From NCBI GenBank assembly GCA_010909165.1, contig MU008161.1, forward strand, positions 1,364,001 to 1,428,000: a stretch of DNA of 64,000 nucleotides, written 5' to 3'. Numbering within the stretch: the stretch's first letter is position 1; the number at the start of each line of letters is the position of its first letter. The notes under the pieces were generated by a model. The model saw only the letters and a list, made by a program, of their open reading frames with translations. It was not told where the DNA came from and searched no databases. Origin of the DNA: Anthoceros angustus (Eukaryota > Streptophyta > Anthocerotopsida > Anthocerotales > Anthocerotaceae). This document shows, in pieces, positions 10,946 to 22,515 of this stretch. The position numbers and the translations under genes are program-made.

Positions 10946-12885
10946 CATTATCAACCCCTTCCTCCCCTCTCTCTCTCTCTTCTTACACACTTGCCACACT
11001 AATCTCAAAATGACCTCATTCCATTGGATTTCGGAATTACATGCGGATGAGCCTTTTGTCTCGACAGACGGTCTTGACTAACGCCCGGCTTTCTTGGTGG
11101 TTTGTCTAGGGCAGTTTGATCACCTTCGGATTACTTTGCTCGAGGATCCTTTTAACGGTGTCTCGATGCTCTTCATTCTAGCGGTGTTGGCTGTGGATAA
11201 AGACTCCTCACTGGATCTCTTGGGTGTAGGGGGCCAACAAGTTACTTTTTATGGAGAAGTCCACGCCTCGGGTATGCCCTATCACCGTTGAGGAGGCATT
11301 CTTACGCTCCATAGGTCGCAACATTGCAATCCAACTTCGGTAGCAGTTCTAGGCGCATCTTTGTCCCCACTAATTTGGGATAATCACTTCGGGGGGTTGT
11401 GAGTCGGCCGCGTTTGGTATCATGGCGATTGAGACACATCAAGATTGGGTCGCCTGGTGGACATCGAGCGCTTTCTACGGTCTATAGGACGCTAATTTTA
11501 CAGAGCTCAAGGATGCGAGGCGGGCATATGGCAAGTCTTATTCCTTTCATCCACTCTTTCTATGGTTCCTCGTCACCTCTACTTTTCAAAGACGGACCAT
11601 CTCTATTAGGGGACCCTCAAGTGGTATTTGATATCCTTTCATCATGGCAGCCGCGGGTTACATCACGGAGACGGTGGCTCCCTCCCGGCTTTTATATTAA
11701 ACTGCGAATTTCGATCCACAAATTATCACGAGCACTTGGAGACATTATCGGTGGGACCTTGAGTGTCTTTGCGGGGCCTTGCTCAGCAAGCGTCCCTTCC
11801 TATCCCTTTTGGGGGCATAGGTCTACTGGCCATGGAGGCCTTGGCACCGGCGGCCTTCCTTGGTAGCTGGGCCCTTTCTACCCCCGTCTTCACCGCTCGT
11901 TTGTTAATCCATGATGTTCCCATCTTCAAGGCCTTCGTCTCGGGCGTTGAGGAGGGGGCCTTCCCTTTGCAGGTTTCTGTTAAGTTGGCCAGGGACTCCC
12001 TTTCCTCCGAGGCTAGGGCGGCCATGCCTCCTTTTTCTTCGTTTTACATGCAGGCTCGTGGCCTTGCCTTTCTCCGAGAAGTAATGCAGGCGGCGCAGCA
12101 GGCAATCCTTCCGACTCGCTATTTCGCGCTTGTTTGTGCATCCGCTCTTCCTTGGGGAGGCGAGGCTTTGGCTCAGTCTTGCGTCCAGGCATTTCGAATC
12201 GCACTAGCTTCTTTTTCTACTGCGATGAGGTTCTGCCTGAGTTTGGTCCAGCCTTTGGCCTTTTCTCTCTCAACCTTCAGCTATGGGCCCCCCCTCGACG
12301 ACTCAGGTTCCCACCTGGCTCGTTGTCCAATTGGAGGAGAACGTATTGCTACGCATGACGCTGTTCGCGACATCATGTTCTCGATGGCCAAGGAGAGCGG
12401 TTACTATCTGTACAAGGAGCGTCCATATACCCAGCGCAATGGGGTGTTGGTCAGGGCGGATCTCTTTCTGATGCGGGGGGAGCAAATCTTTGTTGCGCAT
12501 GTCGTCGTAACAGACCCTGCCCAGAACTCCATTTGAGAGCATGTCATTATCAACCCTTCGGGCTCGGCGTCGGAGGGATAACACGATAATTTTTGAAGGG
12601 GGTTAATAATCTCGAAGGGGGTTTTCCGCAAATAATCTCTGAAGGGGGTTTTTGATGGGCCCTAAAACAGCGTTTTGAAGGCATTGCGGAAAATGAAAAA
12701 GGGTGTCACCCAAGAAAGTTACTACTTTCCATCCAAAGAATGTTTGTGTCGAATGGTGGTCGCAAACTCGAACCTAGGGAATGATGCAAAGTAGGAACGG
12801 TGAGGAAGGCCGTCCTCACGGCAGGACGATCAGAACTCGCTTTGGGATGGAAATGTGGTTTTGTTATGACACCACAAAAGCCACA
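10946..12885 (+). mobile_element. Decayed non-LTR retrotransposon, tandem copy 2 (least broken)
   Basis: Second copy of the same element, with longer intact frames. An open frame at 11763-12536 (257 codons) reads GGIGLLAMEALAPAAFLGSW, FVSGVEEGAFPLQV, AMPPFSSFYMQARGLAF, GSHLARCPIGGERIATHDAV, RDIMFSMAKESGYYLYKE and EQIFVAHVVVTDPAQNSI. This order matches the C-terminal half of RT proteins repeated in plant and algal genomes. The 3' tail (about 12545-12885) contains a GGATAACACGATAATTTTTG segment and ends near GACACCACAAAAGCCAC. Copy 3 restarts from an internal position of this copy. Confidence 0.75.
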
Positions 12886-14125
12886 GTGGTATTTGATATC
12901 CTTTCATCATGCTTGCCGTTACATCACCAGATGGGCTCCCTCCCCGGCTTTTATATTAAGCCTGCGGAATTTCGATCCACAAATTATGCAGGCACTTGGA
13001 GACATTATCAGGCTGGGGACCTTCGAGTGTGCTGCAGGGGGCCTTGCTCAACGGCAAGCGTCCCTTCCTATCCCTTTTGGGGGCATAGGTCTACTGGCCA
13101 TGGAGGCCTTGGCACCGGCGGCCTTCCTTGGTAGCTGGGCCCTTTCTACCCCCGTCTTCACCGCTCGTTTGTTAATCCATGATGTTCCCATCTTCAAGGC
13201 CTTCGTCTCGGGCGTTGAGGAGGGGGCCTTCCCTGCGTTTACAAGTTGGCGAGGACTCCCTTTCCTCCGAGGCTAGGGCGGCCATGCCTCCTTTCTTCGT
13301 CAGGGGGCCACGTGGCCTTGCCTTTCTCCGAGAAGTAATGCAGGCGGCGCAACGGCAATCCTTCCGACTCGCTATTTCCGCGCTTGTTTGTGCCTGCATC
13401 CGCTCTTCCTTGGGGAGGGGAGCAGGCTTCTGGCTTTTGGCTCAGTCTTGCGTCCAGGCATTTCGAATCGCACTAGCTTCTTTTTCTACTGCGATGAGGT
13501 TCACGAGTTTGGTCCAAATTTGGCCTTTTCTCTCTCAACCTTCAGCTATGGGCCCCCCCTCGACGACTCAGGTTCCCACCTGGCTCGTTGTCCAATTGGA
13601 GGAGAACGTATTGTTACTACGCGCGCGACATCATGTTCTCGATGGCCAAGGAGAGCGGTTACTATCCGTACAAGGAGCGTCCATATACCCAAAGAATGGG
13701 GTGTTGGTCGTATGGATCTCTTCGATGCGGGGAGCAAATCTTTGTTGCGCATGTCGCCGTAATGTAACCGAACTCCATTTGAGAGCATGTCATTATCAAC
13801 CCTTCGGCTGGCGTCGGAGGGATAACACGATAATTTTTGAAGGGGTTAATAATCTCAAGGGGTTTTCCAAATAATCTACGAAGGGGTTTTGATGGGCCCT
13901 AAAGCAGCGTTTTGAAGGCATGGAAAACAGCCCAAAAAGGGTGTCACCCAAGAAAGTTACTACTTTCCATCCAAAGAATGTTTGTGTCGAATGGTGGTCG
14001 CAAACTCGAACCTAGGGAATGATGCAAAGTAGGAACGGTGAGGAAGGCCGTTCTGCCGCAAGGACGATCAGAACTCGCTTTGGGATGGAAATGTGGTTTT
14101 GTTATGACACCACAAAAGCCACGTG
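12886..14125 (+). mobile_element. Decayed non-LTR retrotransposon, tandem copy 3 (5'-truncated)
   Basis: Begins at GTGGTATTTGATATCCTTTC, internal to the other copies (equivalent to about 11622), directly after the tail of copy 2, and repeats 1.24 kb to the same tail (GACACCACAAAAGCCAC, near 14105-14122). It is thus a tandem duplication of the 3' 1.25 kb rather than an independent insertion. It carries the GGIGLLAMEALAPAAFLGSW block and the RDIMFSMAKESGYYPYKE-equivalent region, frameshifted. Confidence 0.72.
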
Positions 14126-15016
14126 GTATTTCCTAACACGTAAACATCAAGAACCGGACTTACAACATTAACTCGGGACCCCGGAAAACGAGATTTCACT
14201 CATCCCGAGTTCAATCCATCGTCATCACTTGGTCCAAATTCTCCTCCATTGTCATCACTATCTTCGCCGACACTTTGACTCGCAGTTGTATGAAGCCACG
14301 CAACTCGCAGAGCTTATCCCTTATCGCTTTTTGTCCACCGTGACATGATGTTTCATGCTCAACACAAACCCATAATACAGATGACTGTTTCATCTACAAA
14401 TACCTCTGTATGTTTTTAGGTAATGGATCTTATTCCCTTTTTCCTCGGCATTGGACGGATGGGTTACCACTCTGGCGGACTATGTATTCTGCACATATCT
14501 CCTTCATACGCATCTGTGCTCGGTCCGATACTGGATAAGAAAGTGAGGTCGTGGTGCGTTAGCTTCACGTCAATGACCTCCCAATCCGTAATGGCCTAGT
14601 ATGCGTGTCCGTATTGCACGGCACCGCCGTAAACATCCCTCTCGGTTCCGTTATGTCCCCATTCATCCGTGCCATTTCCAGCTTGCCTTCCCGCATTTTG
14701 ATATGCCCCAAATACATATCACGTGGAGGTCCTCAATAATGCCTCATCTAGCAAAGCTTCATCCGCACTTGAAGTGGTCAGTCAGTATGATCCACTTCTA
14801 CACGTGAAAACCACTTCCAAGGACGTGTAGCACTAGCCCAATGTTATTCTCCACAATGATAGCAATCTCCTTCCGTCCACCCAAAAGGCTTCCCACCACT
14901 TGTACTCTTCAATACCACCTATGGACGCAAATCTTTTAACCCTTCCCGCAAATGGGCCACACCTTCCATCGGTGATAGGATACACTGCCCTTCTTGTCCC
15001 CCTAGCTTCACCCGCA
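14126..15016. other. Non-coding stretch after the LINE cluster
   Basis: No convincing gene, RNA or structured repeat. Short open frames of 60-68 codons occur on both strands without recognisable motifs. It may be the decayed body of another element, because coding density is intermediate and stops are scattered. Confidence 0.4.
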
Positions 15017-15385
15017 TGCACCGTAGGATGGTGCTAAGGAGGCGCCCGACCGGCGCCCTCCCCAAGATGCTCGCCATGGCGCCGGCCGGCCGGCGCCTCC
15101 CCTAGCACACCGCCCATGGCGCCGGCCGGCGCCTCCCCTAGCACACCCATGGGCCGGCCGGCGCCTCCCCTAACACACCACCGCCCACCCATGGGCGGCC
15201 GGCGCCCTCCCCTAGCACACCGCCCATGGGCGCCCGACCGGCGCCTCCCCTAGCACACCGCCCATGGCGCCGGCCGCGCCTCCCCTAGCACACCCATGGG
15301 CACCGGCCGGCCGCCTCCCCTAGCACACCACCCATGGGCGCCGGCCGGCGCCCTCCCCTAGCACACCACCCCACCCATGGGCTCC
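15017..15385. repeat. GC-rich palindromic minisatellite
   Basis: Roughly nine diverged units of about 35-42 bp. Each carries CCTCCCCTAGCACACC, then CCCATGGG (an 8-bp palindrome), then a GGCGCCGGCCGGCGCC-type block (a 16-bp perfect palindrome in the best units). Units differ by short insertions and deletions, mainly in the number of GGCC and CACC steps. It lies between two decayed retrotransposon regions. Confidence 0.85.
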
Positions 15386-16119
15386 TCATAGGCTGTCTTC
15401 AAGAAAATATATATTTAGCGCCTCAAGAGATTGCAACTTGGGATTGTTGGTCAAGTGTTTGGGAAATAAGTGTAGTAATGAATAGGTTGCGTGTTCAAAC
15501 CTCGTCCTCTCAACTCAATTTTGTTGATTTTAAGGATGCTTGCATGGGCGCATGGGCAACTAACTTTGTTCATTTTAAGGACGCTAGCATTGCCTTAAAG
15601 CCCAAGTGGTTGCATTGAGTGCCGAAGGTTGAAGACCACGATGGCGACCTTTTGGATGAGGGTCACAGATGCTAGATGTCGGTGGCGCCGACACCGCCGG
15701 ACGGCCCAAGAATGGTACTATTGAAGACGAGCAAGCAATGGAGGAGAACGACAACTTCGAGGCGGAGGATATGGACCGCCTCCGAATATGGCGGTGGTAC
15801 TTGACTCGCCACGAAGGCATGGATGAGTCGCCGCACTCTTGAATGACTATTGTCGATGCTGATGACCACTTCCTCCTTTAGCAATTGTTTGTTGCAATGT
15901 TCTCACGACCACTGAAATGAGACTCCCGCTAGTACAAGATTGTTTTCATTGTGTTCCACCACTTGAAAGTAAAAGTTTTCGGTTGTAATAAACATATGAA
16001 AATGGCAGCCCTCTATGCATTCTACAAAAACGCAAACGGGCCCACACCCTACTGTGCTCCAGTTCTCGGGTGTAGACTTGAAAGTGCATCTTTTATCAAA
16101 GATATGACCTCGTAAAGGG
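15386..16119. other. Non-coding spacer between minisatellite and LINE tail
   Basis: Contains a duplicated phrase (ATTTTAAGGA near 15526 and again near 15571) and short frames without domains. Nothing supportable as a gene. Confidence 0.4.
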
Positions 16120-16690
16120 TGTGTGCATTATCAAAGTAGGGCACATATGCTGTTCTAGGAAAGGTGTTCTTCGTGACAAGGGGGTGCTGTCTCGGCCGAA
16201 GGGGGTCAGTATATCCCCCCCTTCAAAAATTATCGTGTTGGATGCGCGACTGCCAAGGTACACAAGTGCACACCTTTGCAAGACGACCACGCCTTCATCC
16301 CCCTCGCCATTGAGACTCACGGGGCTATGCGCAAGGATTTTTCCTGGTTCATTAAGGATTGTGCTAAAGCCTACCACAGTCGTCGGAACGAGGTGGGTCC
16401 CCCTCCTTTCTCGGTGGTGGCTTTCTTTCGTCAGCGGGTATCCATCGCCTTGCAGAGGGCGCTGGCCTTTACAAGACGACAACGAGCGTAGGAGACGTGG
16501 CGTCATCGGCACCAGTTGAAGACAGGCCTTTCCTCATCTCGAACCACGACATAATCAGGTCGGTAGGTAGCTTCGAAGTTGGCATTTGTGGGGATAGCTC
16601 CCTTGGCTCTTGGCATTTTAATGGGTTGTCCCCCCTCGGTTCGGGGTAGATGGGTTTTTCCCATCTCTTCTTTTCAATAAAGTCTCCATT
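16120..16690 (+). mobile_element. LINE 3' end fragment (C-terminal domain plus tail)
   Basis: A plus-strand frame at about 16254-16491 reads DDHAFIPLAIETHGAMRKDF, KDCAKAYHSRRNEVGPPPF, SVVAFFRQRVSIALQRALAF and stops. This is the extreme C-terminus of the same RT family. A tail with a CAATAAAGTCTCCATTTTA poly(A)-like signal follows near 16673. Just upstream, 16218-16240 is the reverse complement of the GATAATTTTTGAAGGGGG tail segment of the 12.6 kb copy, so two pieces are joined in opposite orientation. The same 3' tail phrase recurs near 43900. Confidence 0.7.
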
Positions 16691-18201
16691 TTAGTGCATT
16701 AACCTCTTTATCATTCCATCTACATCACATATGCATGTATGTACACACATCTACGATGATCTTTTTTTATTAATATAAAAAATATATAAATATGGCTAGT
16801 GGATGGTGTAATTGCAAATCAAACTCAAATCCAAGCTATATGTATGTTGCTTTTTGTTTCTTTTCTAAAAATATTATTTATTAAAAACAATAAATTTTAT
16901 TATCGAAAATAGGTTCTCTAATTATTTAATATTATTTATTTTAACTTAAAACCTTTACATACCATCACTAATATATGTGAGTTTATCCTTCATAGATGAT
17001 TAGTTGTCTCTATGAACTTAAATAATTTAGTTTTAATGTTTTCTTTCACACATCTTAGGCTAGGATTTATATTTGGGACAAGAGAGGTTATTGTATGCAT
17101 GAATAATGGATGTACTTGCCGCCTTTTCGTGCTGTCTTGAAACGGATGTACTTGCGACCTTTTGCTGCTGTCTCGATTTGAGCTTGTGCTTGTGATCTTG
17201 CCTATCTATGGGGTTTTGCCCCGCTTGTCTTATTACTTAATATATCCAGCTCCTTTCACAAAAATAACGGATGTACATACCCTAAATGTTCAAATTGCCA
17301 CCACGATCATTTTTGAATGAGGTCCCCTGCAGGTTGGAATTGCCACCCCCTATCATTTTTGAAATTATGTAAAGGCTGAAATTACCACATACTAGCATGG
17401 TACGACTACCCTAACTCTGCAAGTTGGAATTGTGATCCCTTATCCTTTTTTATGTGTTTTGAGTTCATGTAAAGGTTGAAATTGCCACACACTAGTATGG
17501 TAACATGGTAATTATACTAAGATGGTACAATAATAATTATGAGAACTTGCCAATAAAGATCATTATAGTATATACCATACTAATGTTATAACTATGAGAT
17601 TTTACGATGGAGATCATTTACAGGTTAGAATTGTCACCCACTACCTATCTCTTTTTGAGTTCATATTAAAATTAATTTAATTTAATTTAAATTATTATAA
17701 TATTAACTTTCTATACACTTGATATGTAGATATTACTGATATTATAGTTTAAAAACCTATTCGAAGTGTTACTTAACAAAGTAACCATTCGGGGGGTCCT
17801 ACCGACTACTACGTGACAAACTTTGTTTGGCTGAAGGAGGAAGCGATGAACGGTATTAGGAAATTACTTTAGAGGCTAACCTACGTTAGGCTGACTTGGA
17901 GTGGTGGTAAGCGGTATTCGTTATGGGCTAGAGACTGGAGGTGAGTTGAATTGAAGGTGGGCGGGAAGGATGTCCCGCTCACTGTTGCCGCAGATTTTGA
18001 ACCGAAATCCCGCACAAAGTCATTCAACACTCTGCCCAGCCCCGAGTCTCATGTCTCATGCTGTGCTTCTGCCCGCTGCAGCTCCCATTGCTCATTCGTC
18101 TCCTGCTATCAGTCTTGAGTGTGTGCTTCTCCTCCGCTCCGCCGGGCTGTTGTGCATTTCCAATTTCGTCTCCTGCCACAAGCTGTTGATTTCCTTTCAC
18201 C
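16691..18201. other. AT-rich intergenic DNA upstream of RPA1
   Basis: Strongly AT-rich, with runs such as TTAAATTTAATTTAAATT near 17670 and A/T homopolymers, clearly different in composition from the gene blocks. A GGGGTTTTGCCCCGCTTGTC tail phrase near 17211 resembles an element 3' end. A degenerate repeat with the shared phrase GAATTGCCACC/GAAATTGCCAC recurs three to four times between 17290 and 17640. The last 250 bases become GC-rich and probably form the RPA1 promoter and leader. Confidence 0.5.
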
Positions 18202-20522
18202 ATGAGGGGGATCACCAAGCGCGTTCAGCCACTGCAGTCGCTCAGCCCGTACCAGGACAATTGGACCACTAAGGTGCGGGTCACCAACAAGGGCGCGCTC
18301 AGGACTTACCGCAACGCGCGGGGAGAGGGCAGCGTGTTCAATGTGGAGCTCACCGATGAGGAGGTGAGCCTGTCTTGTCTCTCCCCGTGCTGGCGAAGGA
18401 GGATGGCGGCTGACTGTGGTGGGGTTGTTTCTCGCAGGGAACTCAGATCCAGGCTACCATGTTCAAAGAAGCTGCCGAGAGGTTTTACGAGAAATTTGAG
18501 CTCGGGAAGGTGGGTGGGCTTTGTATCTGAGTTGTGGGCGGTGGGCGTTTTTTCCAGCCGAACGAAACTGTTTCTGACCTTTGGTTTGCTCCGAAATGCA
18601 GCTGTATCTGATCTCCAAGGGCAGCCTTCGGATGGCCAATAAGCAGTTCTCGACGGTGAGAAACGATTATGAAATGACGCTGGACGCCAGGGCTGTTGTG
18701 GAGGAGATTGAGGAAGAGGAGGGTGCCATCGTCAAAATTCCCCTCGTGAAGTACAACTTTGTGACGATCGATGACCTGGGGCCCTTTGTCAATGCCCGGA
18801 AGTTAGTGGGTGAGTGATGGGGTGGCCATTTCGATTCTGGTGCGCGGTTGTTGGTTCCGAGTGGATTCTGCTGATTTCTTCTCTAGGGACACGTTCTTTA
18901 GTACGTAGTGGAGGTGAGCGTCATGAAATGCTGGTCCTTGACATAACAATCTCTTATTCCGCAGATGTGATCGGTGTCGTCCAAGACGTGAGCCAGACGG
19001 TAACCATCCGCCGGAAAAGTAACAACGAGGAGATTCCCAAACGTGACATCACAATTGCTGATCAGAGGTGAGAAGGAGTGAAAACCTGATTTCCTCTCTT
19101 GCTAGTTTTGGGGGTATCTTGTCTTGTGATGCGGAGAAATCTAATCTAACGTTTGTGGTCAATTTCTGATCTTGGAATTTGCAGCCAGAAGACTGTGGTT
19201 GTAAGCCTCTGGAATGACTTTGCAACGAAGCAGGGAGCGGAGCTGCTGGAGCTCTGTCAGAACAACAAGTCCCCTGTATTGGCTTTCAAGGGTCTCCGTG
19301 CAAGTGACTATCAAGGTAAAGCATGTTGCAGAAATCCGTTGTCTGTTTCAAGACGCTTATGCTTACATCGTCCTTACTTACCCATGCATCGTCCTTACTT
19401 ATCCATGCATCGTCCTTATTTATCCATGCTAAGGTTCTTCTCCCGTCTTATGTTGGCAGGAGTCTCGCTGTCCACGACTGTAAGTAGCATGGTGGCAATC
19501 AGCCCAGATGTCCCTGAGTCCGAAGCTCTTACGAAATGGTAAGTACTGCTCTGCTGACCCGGATTATGACTCAGCGACTGTGGCCTCAATCACCTCGCAT
19601 GTCCAATTCTCATCTTTTGTGGTTCGTGCAGGTATGCTGAGGTTGGCAAAGATGCGACAATGACCTCTGCGGGCGCTGGTATATCTGGGGGAGCTGGGAA
19701 AGGTCCCAGGTCCCTGTACTCTGAACGTGAGTGCCTGTCAAACATCACTTCACCGACGGTCGGTGATGAGAAGGTCCGTGCTGATGCTGATTCGTCTTGC
19801 AACTGCTTGATGCGCTGCTTGTCCTGGTGGCACCAGCTCAGTATTCCCATGTACTTCCTGCAGCCCGCGTACTTCAATGTGAAGGGCTACATCAGCTACA
19901 TCAAGCCAGAGCAGGCACTGTGGTACCTTGCCTGCGTCAAGTGCAACCGAAAGGTGACCGAAGAACACAGCTCTCAGTACTGGTGTGAAGGCTGCCAGAA
20001 GCATTCTGAAACTTGCAACCGCAGGTAGTTCTCGTTTTGAGTACGATTCCATCCTTCTACAGGTCCTGCTGCTGAACAATTAACCTGATGCATCTGTGTG
20101 ACCTGCAGATACATCTTATTAGCTAAGATGACAGATCGCACAGGGGAGGCCTGGATTTCAGCTTTCAACGAACAAGCTGAGCAGATTCTCCTGAAATCTG
20201 CAGATACTCTTGCTGAGTGGAGAGCGGTGAGTTGATTGTTCTTCCGCCCTGAGCTTCTGGGCAGCAAGGCCCACTTTCAGAAGAGATTTGTGCTGACGTT
20301 TCGGAATGGGCTCTTGTGCAGACTGATGAAGGACGTGTCGCCACCCACTTAAAACATGCCTGCTGGGTACCTTACATTCTGCGTGTCAGTGTCACCCAAC
20401 AAGAGTACATGAACGAGAAGCGCCAAAGGATCACTGTCCGCTCTGTCAGCCCAGTTGATTGGTCTGGTGAAAGCAAATTTTTGCTGGAGCAGATAGCTAG
20501 CTTGAAGGGTGTTTCTACGTAG
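18202..20522 (+). CDS. RPA1: Replication protein A large subunit (RPA1/RPA70), short form
   Basis: ssDNA-binding subunit of the RPA heterotrimer, used in replication, repair and recombination. Ten exons: 18202-18363, 18438-18509, 18602-18809, 18965-19067, 19185-19315, 19460-19538, 19632-19773, 19864-20024, 20109-20226, 20322-20522; 458 residues. DBD-A: LSPYQDNWTTKVRVTNKGAL, RTYRNARGEGSVFNVELTDE, QFSTVRNDYEMTL. DBD-B: IGVVQDVSQTVTIRRKSNNE, DITIADQRSQKTVVVSLWND. DBD-C: FNVKGYISYIKPEQALWYLA with a zinc ribbon formed by CVKCNRKV and YWCEGCQKHSETCNRRY; C-terminus QEYMNEKRQRITVRSVSPVD. The DBD-F (N-terminal protein-interaction OB fold) and its linker, about 150-170 residues in the usual protein, are absent; the ATG lies right before DBD-A and I found no upstream exon. 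Exon 7 uses a weak donor (GTCCGT), chosen because it restores the conserved DEK/PAYF join. Confidence 0.92.
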
Positions 20523-20828
20523 AATTCCAAGAGCCCACAATTCAGAGCTTTGTAAATTTATCGGCGATAGAGTTTTAGAAGAGGAAGGGAAATCACATTT
20601 TGGTCTTGCCCATCCACAGTGGCGATGTGAAATTACTAGCCCACTGTCCTGTAAAAATATTCGATGTGACTGTTGGCTGACTCAAGGGCGAGGACAATGC
20701 ACAGGTATCGGCAGTCCACAAATCTCATGAATTCAGCGCAATATTGTGCGGAACAACGAGGATGAAATCGGCTTTTAACGGCGTCAATGCTACTGTCTCC
20801 GGACGAAGCCAAGCACGGCTCACGGGCA

Positions 20829-21575
20829 AAAGACTCTCAAGCCGTAAGCAGAGTCAAGTTGGGAAGTCACAGACTTCCCAGCTGAAGTGAAAGGATGAGG
20901 AAAGTGAAGGATGAAGGTCACAGGGAGGTGGGATAATTCTTGAGGTCTGGATCAGATCAGGCAGCACCCCAGACTTTGTTCTGCGACTGCCTCGGCGATC
21001 AATTCACAGTCAGGCAGTATGATTGGGTTTCTAGGTTTGCGGAGCCTGGAGGAGGAAGAGCAGAGGCTGCCTGGTGGATTTTGGCAGCCCAGTTCCCTCG
21101 CCAAGCGTCAGGAGGCTCAATTGCAGCTGCAGCACCGCATTAGGTCAGGCGCGAAAGACCAGTTCTAGAGATTGATGTTCGAGATCGGAGACAATTTTGC
21201 AGCAAGACTCTCAAGCCGTAAGCAGAGTCAAGTTGGGAAGTCACAGACTTCCCAGCTGAAGTGAAAGGATGAGGAAAGTGAAGGATGAAGGTCACAGGGA
21301 GGTGGGATAATTCTTGAGGTCTGGATCAGATCAGGCAGCACCCCAGACTTTGTTCTGCGACTGCCTCGGCGATCAATTCACAGTCAGGCAGTATGATTGC
21401 TCTAGGTTTGCGGAGCCTGGAGGAGGAAGAGCAGAGGCTGCCTGGTGGATTTTGGCAGCCCAGTTCCCTCGCCAAGCGTCAGGAGGCTCAATTGCAGCTG
21501 CAGCACCGCATTAGGTCAGGCGCGAAAGACCAGTTCTAGAGATTGATGTTCGAGATCGGAGACAATTTTTGCAGC
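20829..21575. repeat. Tandem duplication, two copies of about 374 bp
   Basis: The block starting AGACTCTCAAGCCGTAAGC (near 20829) recurs at about 21204. The two copies are near-identical through GACCAGTTCTAGAGATTGATG, differing by a five-base loss (GGGTTT region, near 21398). Neither encodes a convincing protein. A third, more diverged copy is at 33640-34000 in the RPA1-derived duplication. Confidence 0.88.
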
Positions 21576-22515
21576 AAAGAAGACTTCAGACACCTGTCAG
21601 TGACCACCCAGTTCTGTAATTCCCGAGCAAAGTCTGAAGGTTGTCAGGGTAAGGTTAAGGGACACGACCCTTGTGGAATATGCGTCCAAAAGGAATGTCC
21701 GATGAGGATGTCCATGGATCCATGATATCCATGCATCTTGCTTGGCAACTGATCGACGTATGTACATCCATCCATCTTAGCAAGAAAGTGGCTGTCAGGC
21801 ATTAATTTGTACTGTATGTTTTCATTTGCCACGATCCTTTGAAATGAACAATACATAACAGTCATCGCCCTTCCTAGCCTCTTCGCTTGACACTCAGAAA
21901 GAGGTCCTAATTGAGTCCTACATGAGGTCGGGGTCGGATATTTTGAGGCTTATTTACGTTGGAAATGGTTATGTTGCTTGAGCGCAGAATCGTCTTACTA
22001 GGTAGCTGGTACCAAGTGGAATGACCCTATCGGTCACCACCTATGACCATAGCAGCAGCATGAGCAGTTGCTTTTCCAGTTGTTAAATTTCAATTTGCTA
22101 CTTGCGACTCAACGGTTTCTATACCGCGAGGTTTGTAGACTAGTGTTCGCCAGCACTACGAACAGCTGAACCTCGGGTGTGCGTTTCGTTGGCCTGCTCT
22201 GCTGGCTCACAAGTGCAAGACGGTCATTTCGCGTCTAGGAAGTTATTAAGAACCTAGTCTATGGCCTCAAGTCGGTCATTGGCTGAACCCCTAATCGGTC
22301 ATTTCGCGCAGTGGCTTTAAGAATTTGTAGCAGGAGTTGACCAATTGTGCGATGGATGTTGATAAGCCTTCACAGTTGCCTCCCGCTTTGTCCGGAATGA
22401 GTAGAAACTCTCTGTCAAAAGGAAATATAAACAAACGAAACTCAGGGGAAATCGAGAAGCTCACAGGACAGACATGATGATCCATGTTTGCACACACCTA
22501 AAGAGTCCAGGAAGA
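21576..22515. other. Intergenic between RPA1 flank and the uncharacterised minus-strand gene
   Basis: Contains a CGGTCATTTCGCG phrase repeated near 22222 and 22295 and a possible minus-strand 3' UTR. Its first 60 bases (to about 21635) still match 33990-34113. No gene is recognised. Confidence 0.45.

Noticed and set aside
15470-15510. tRNA gene suggested by GGTTGCGTGTTCAAACCTC
   Set aside because: It resembles a T-loop, but no A box, anticodon stem or acceptor pairing could be found around it.
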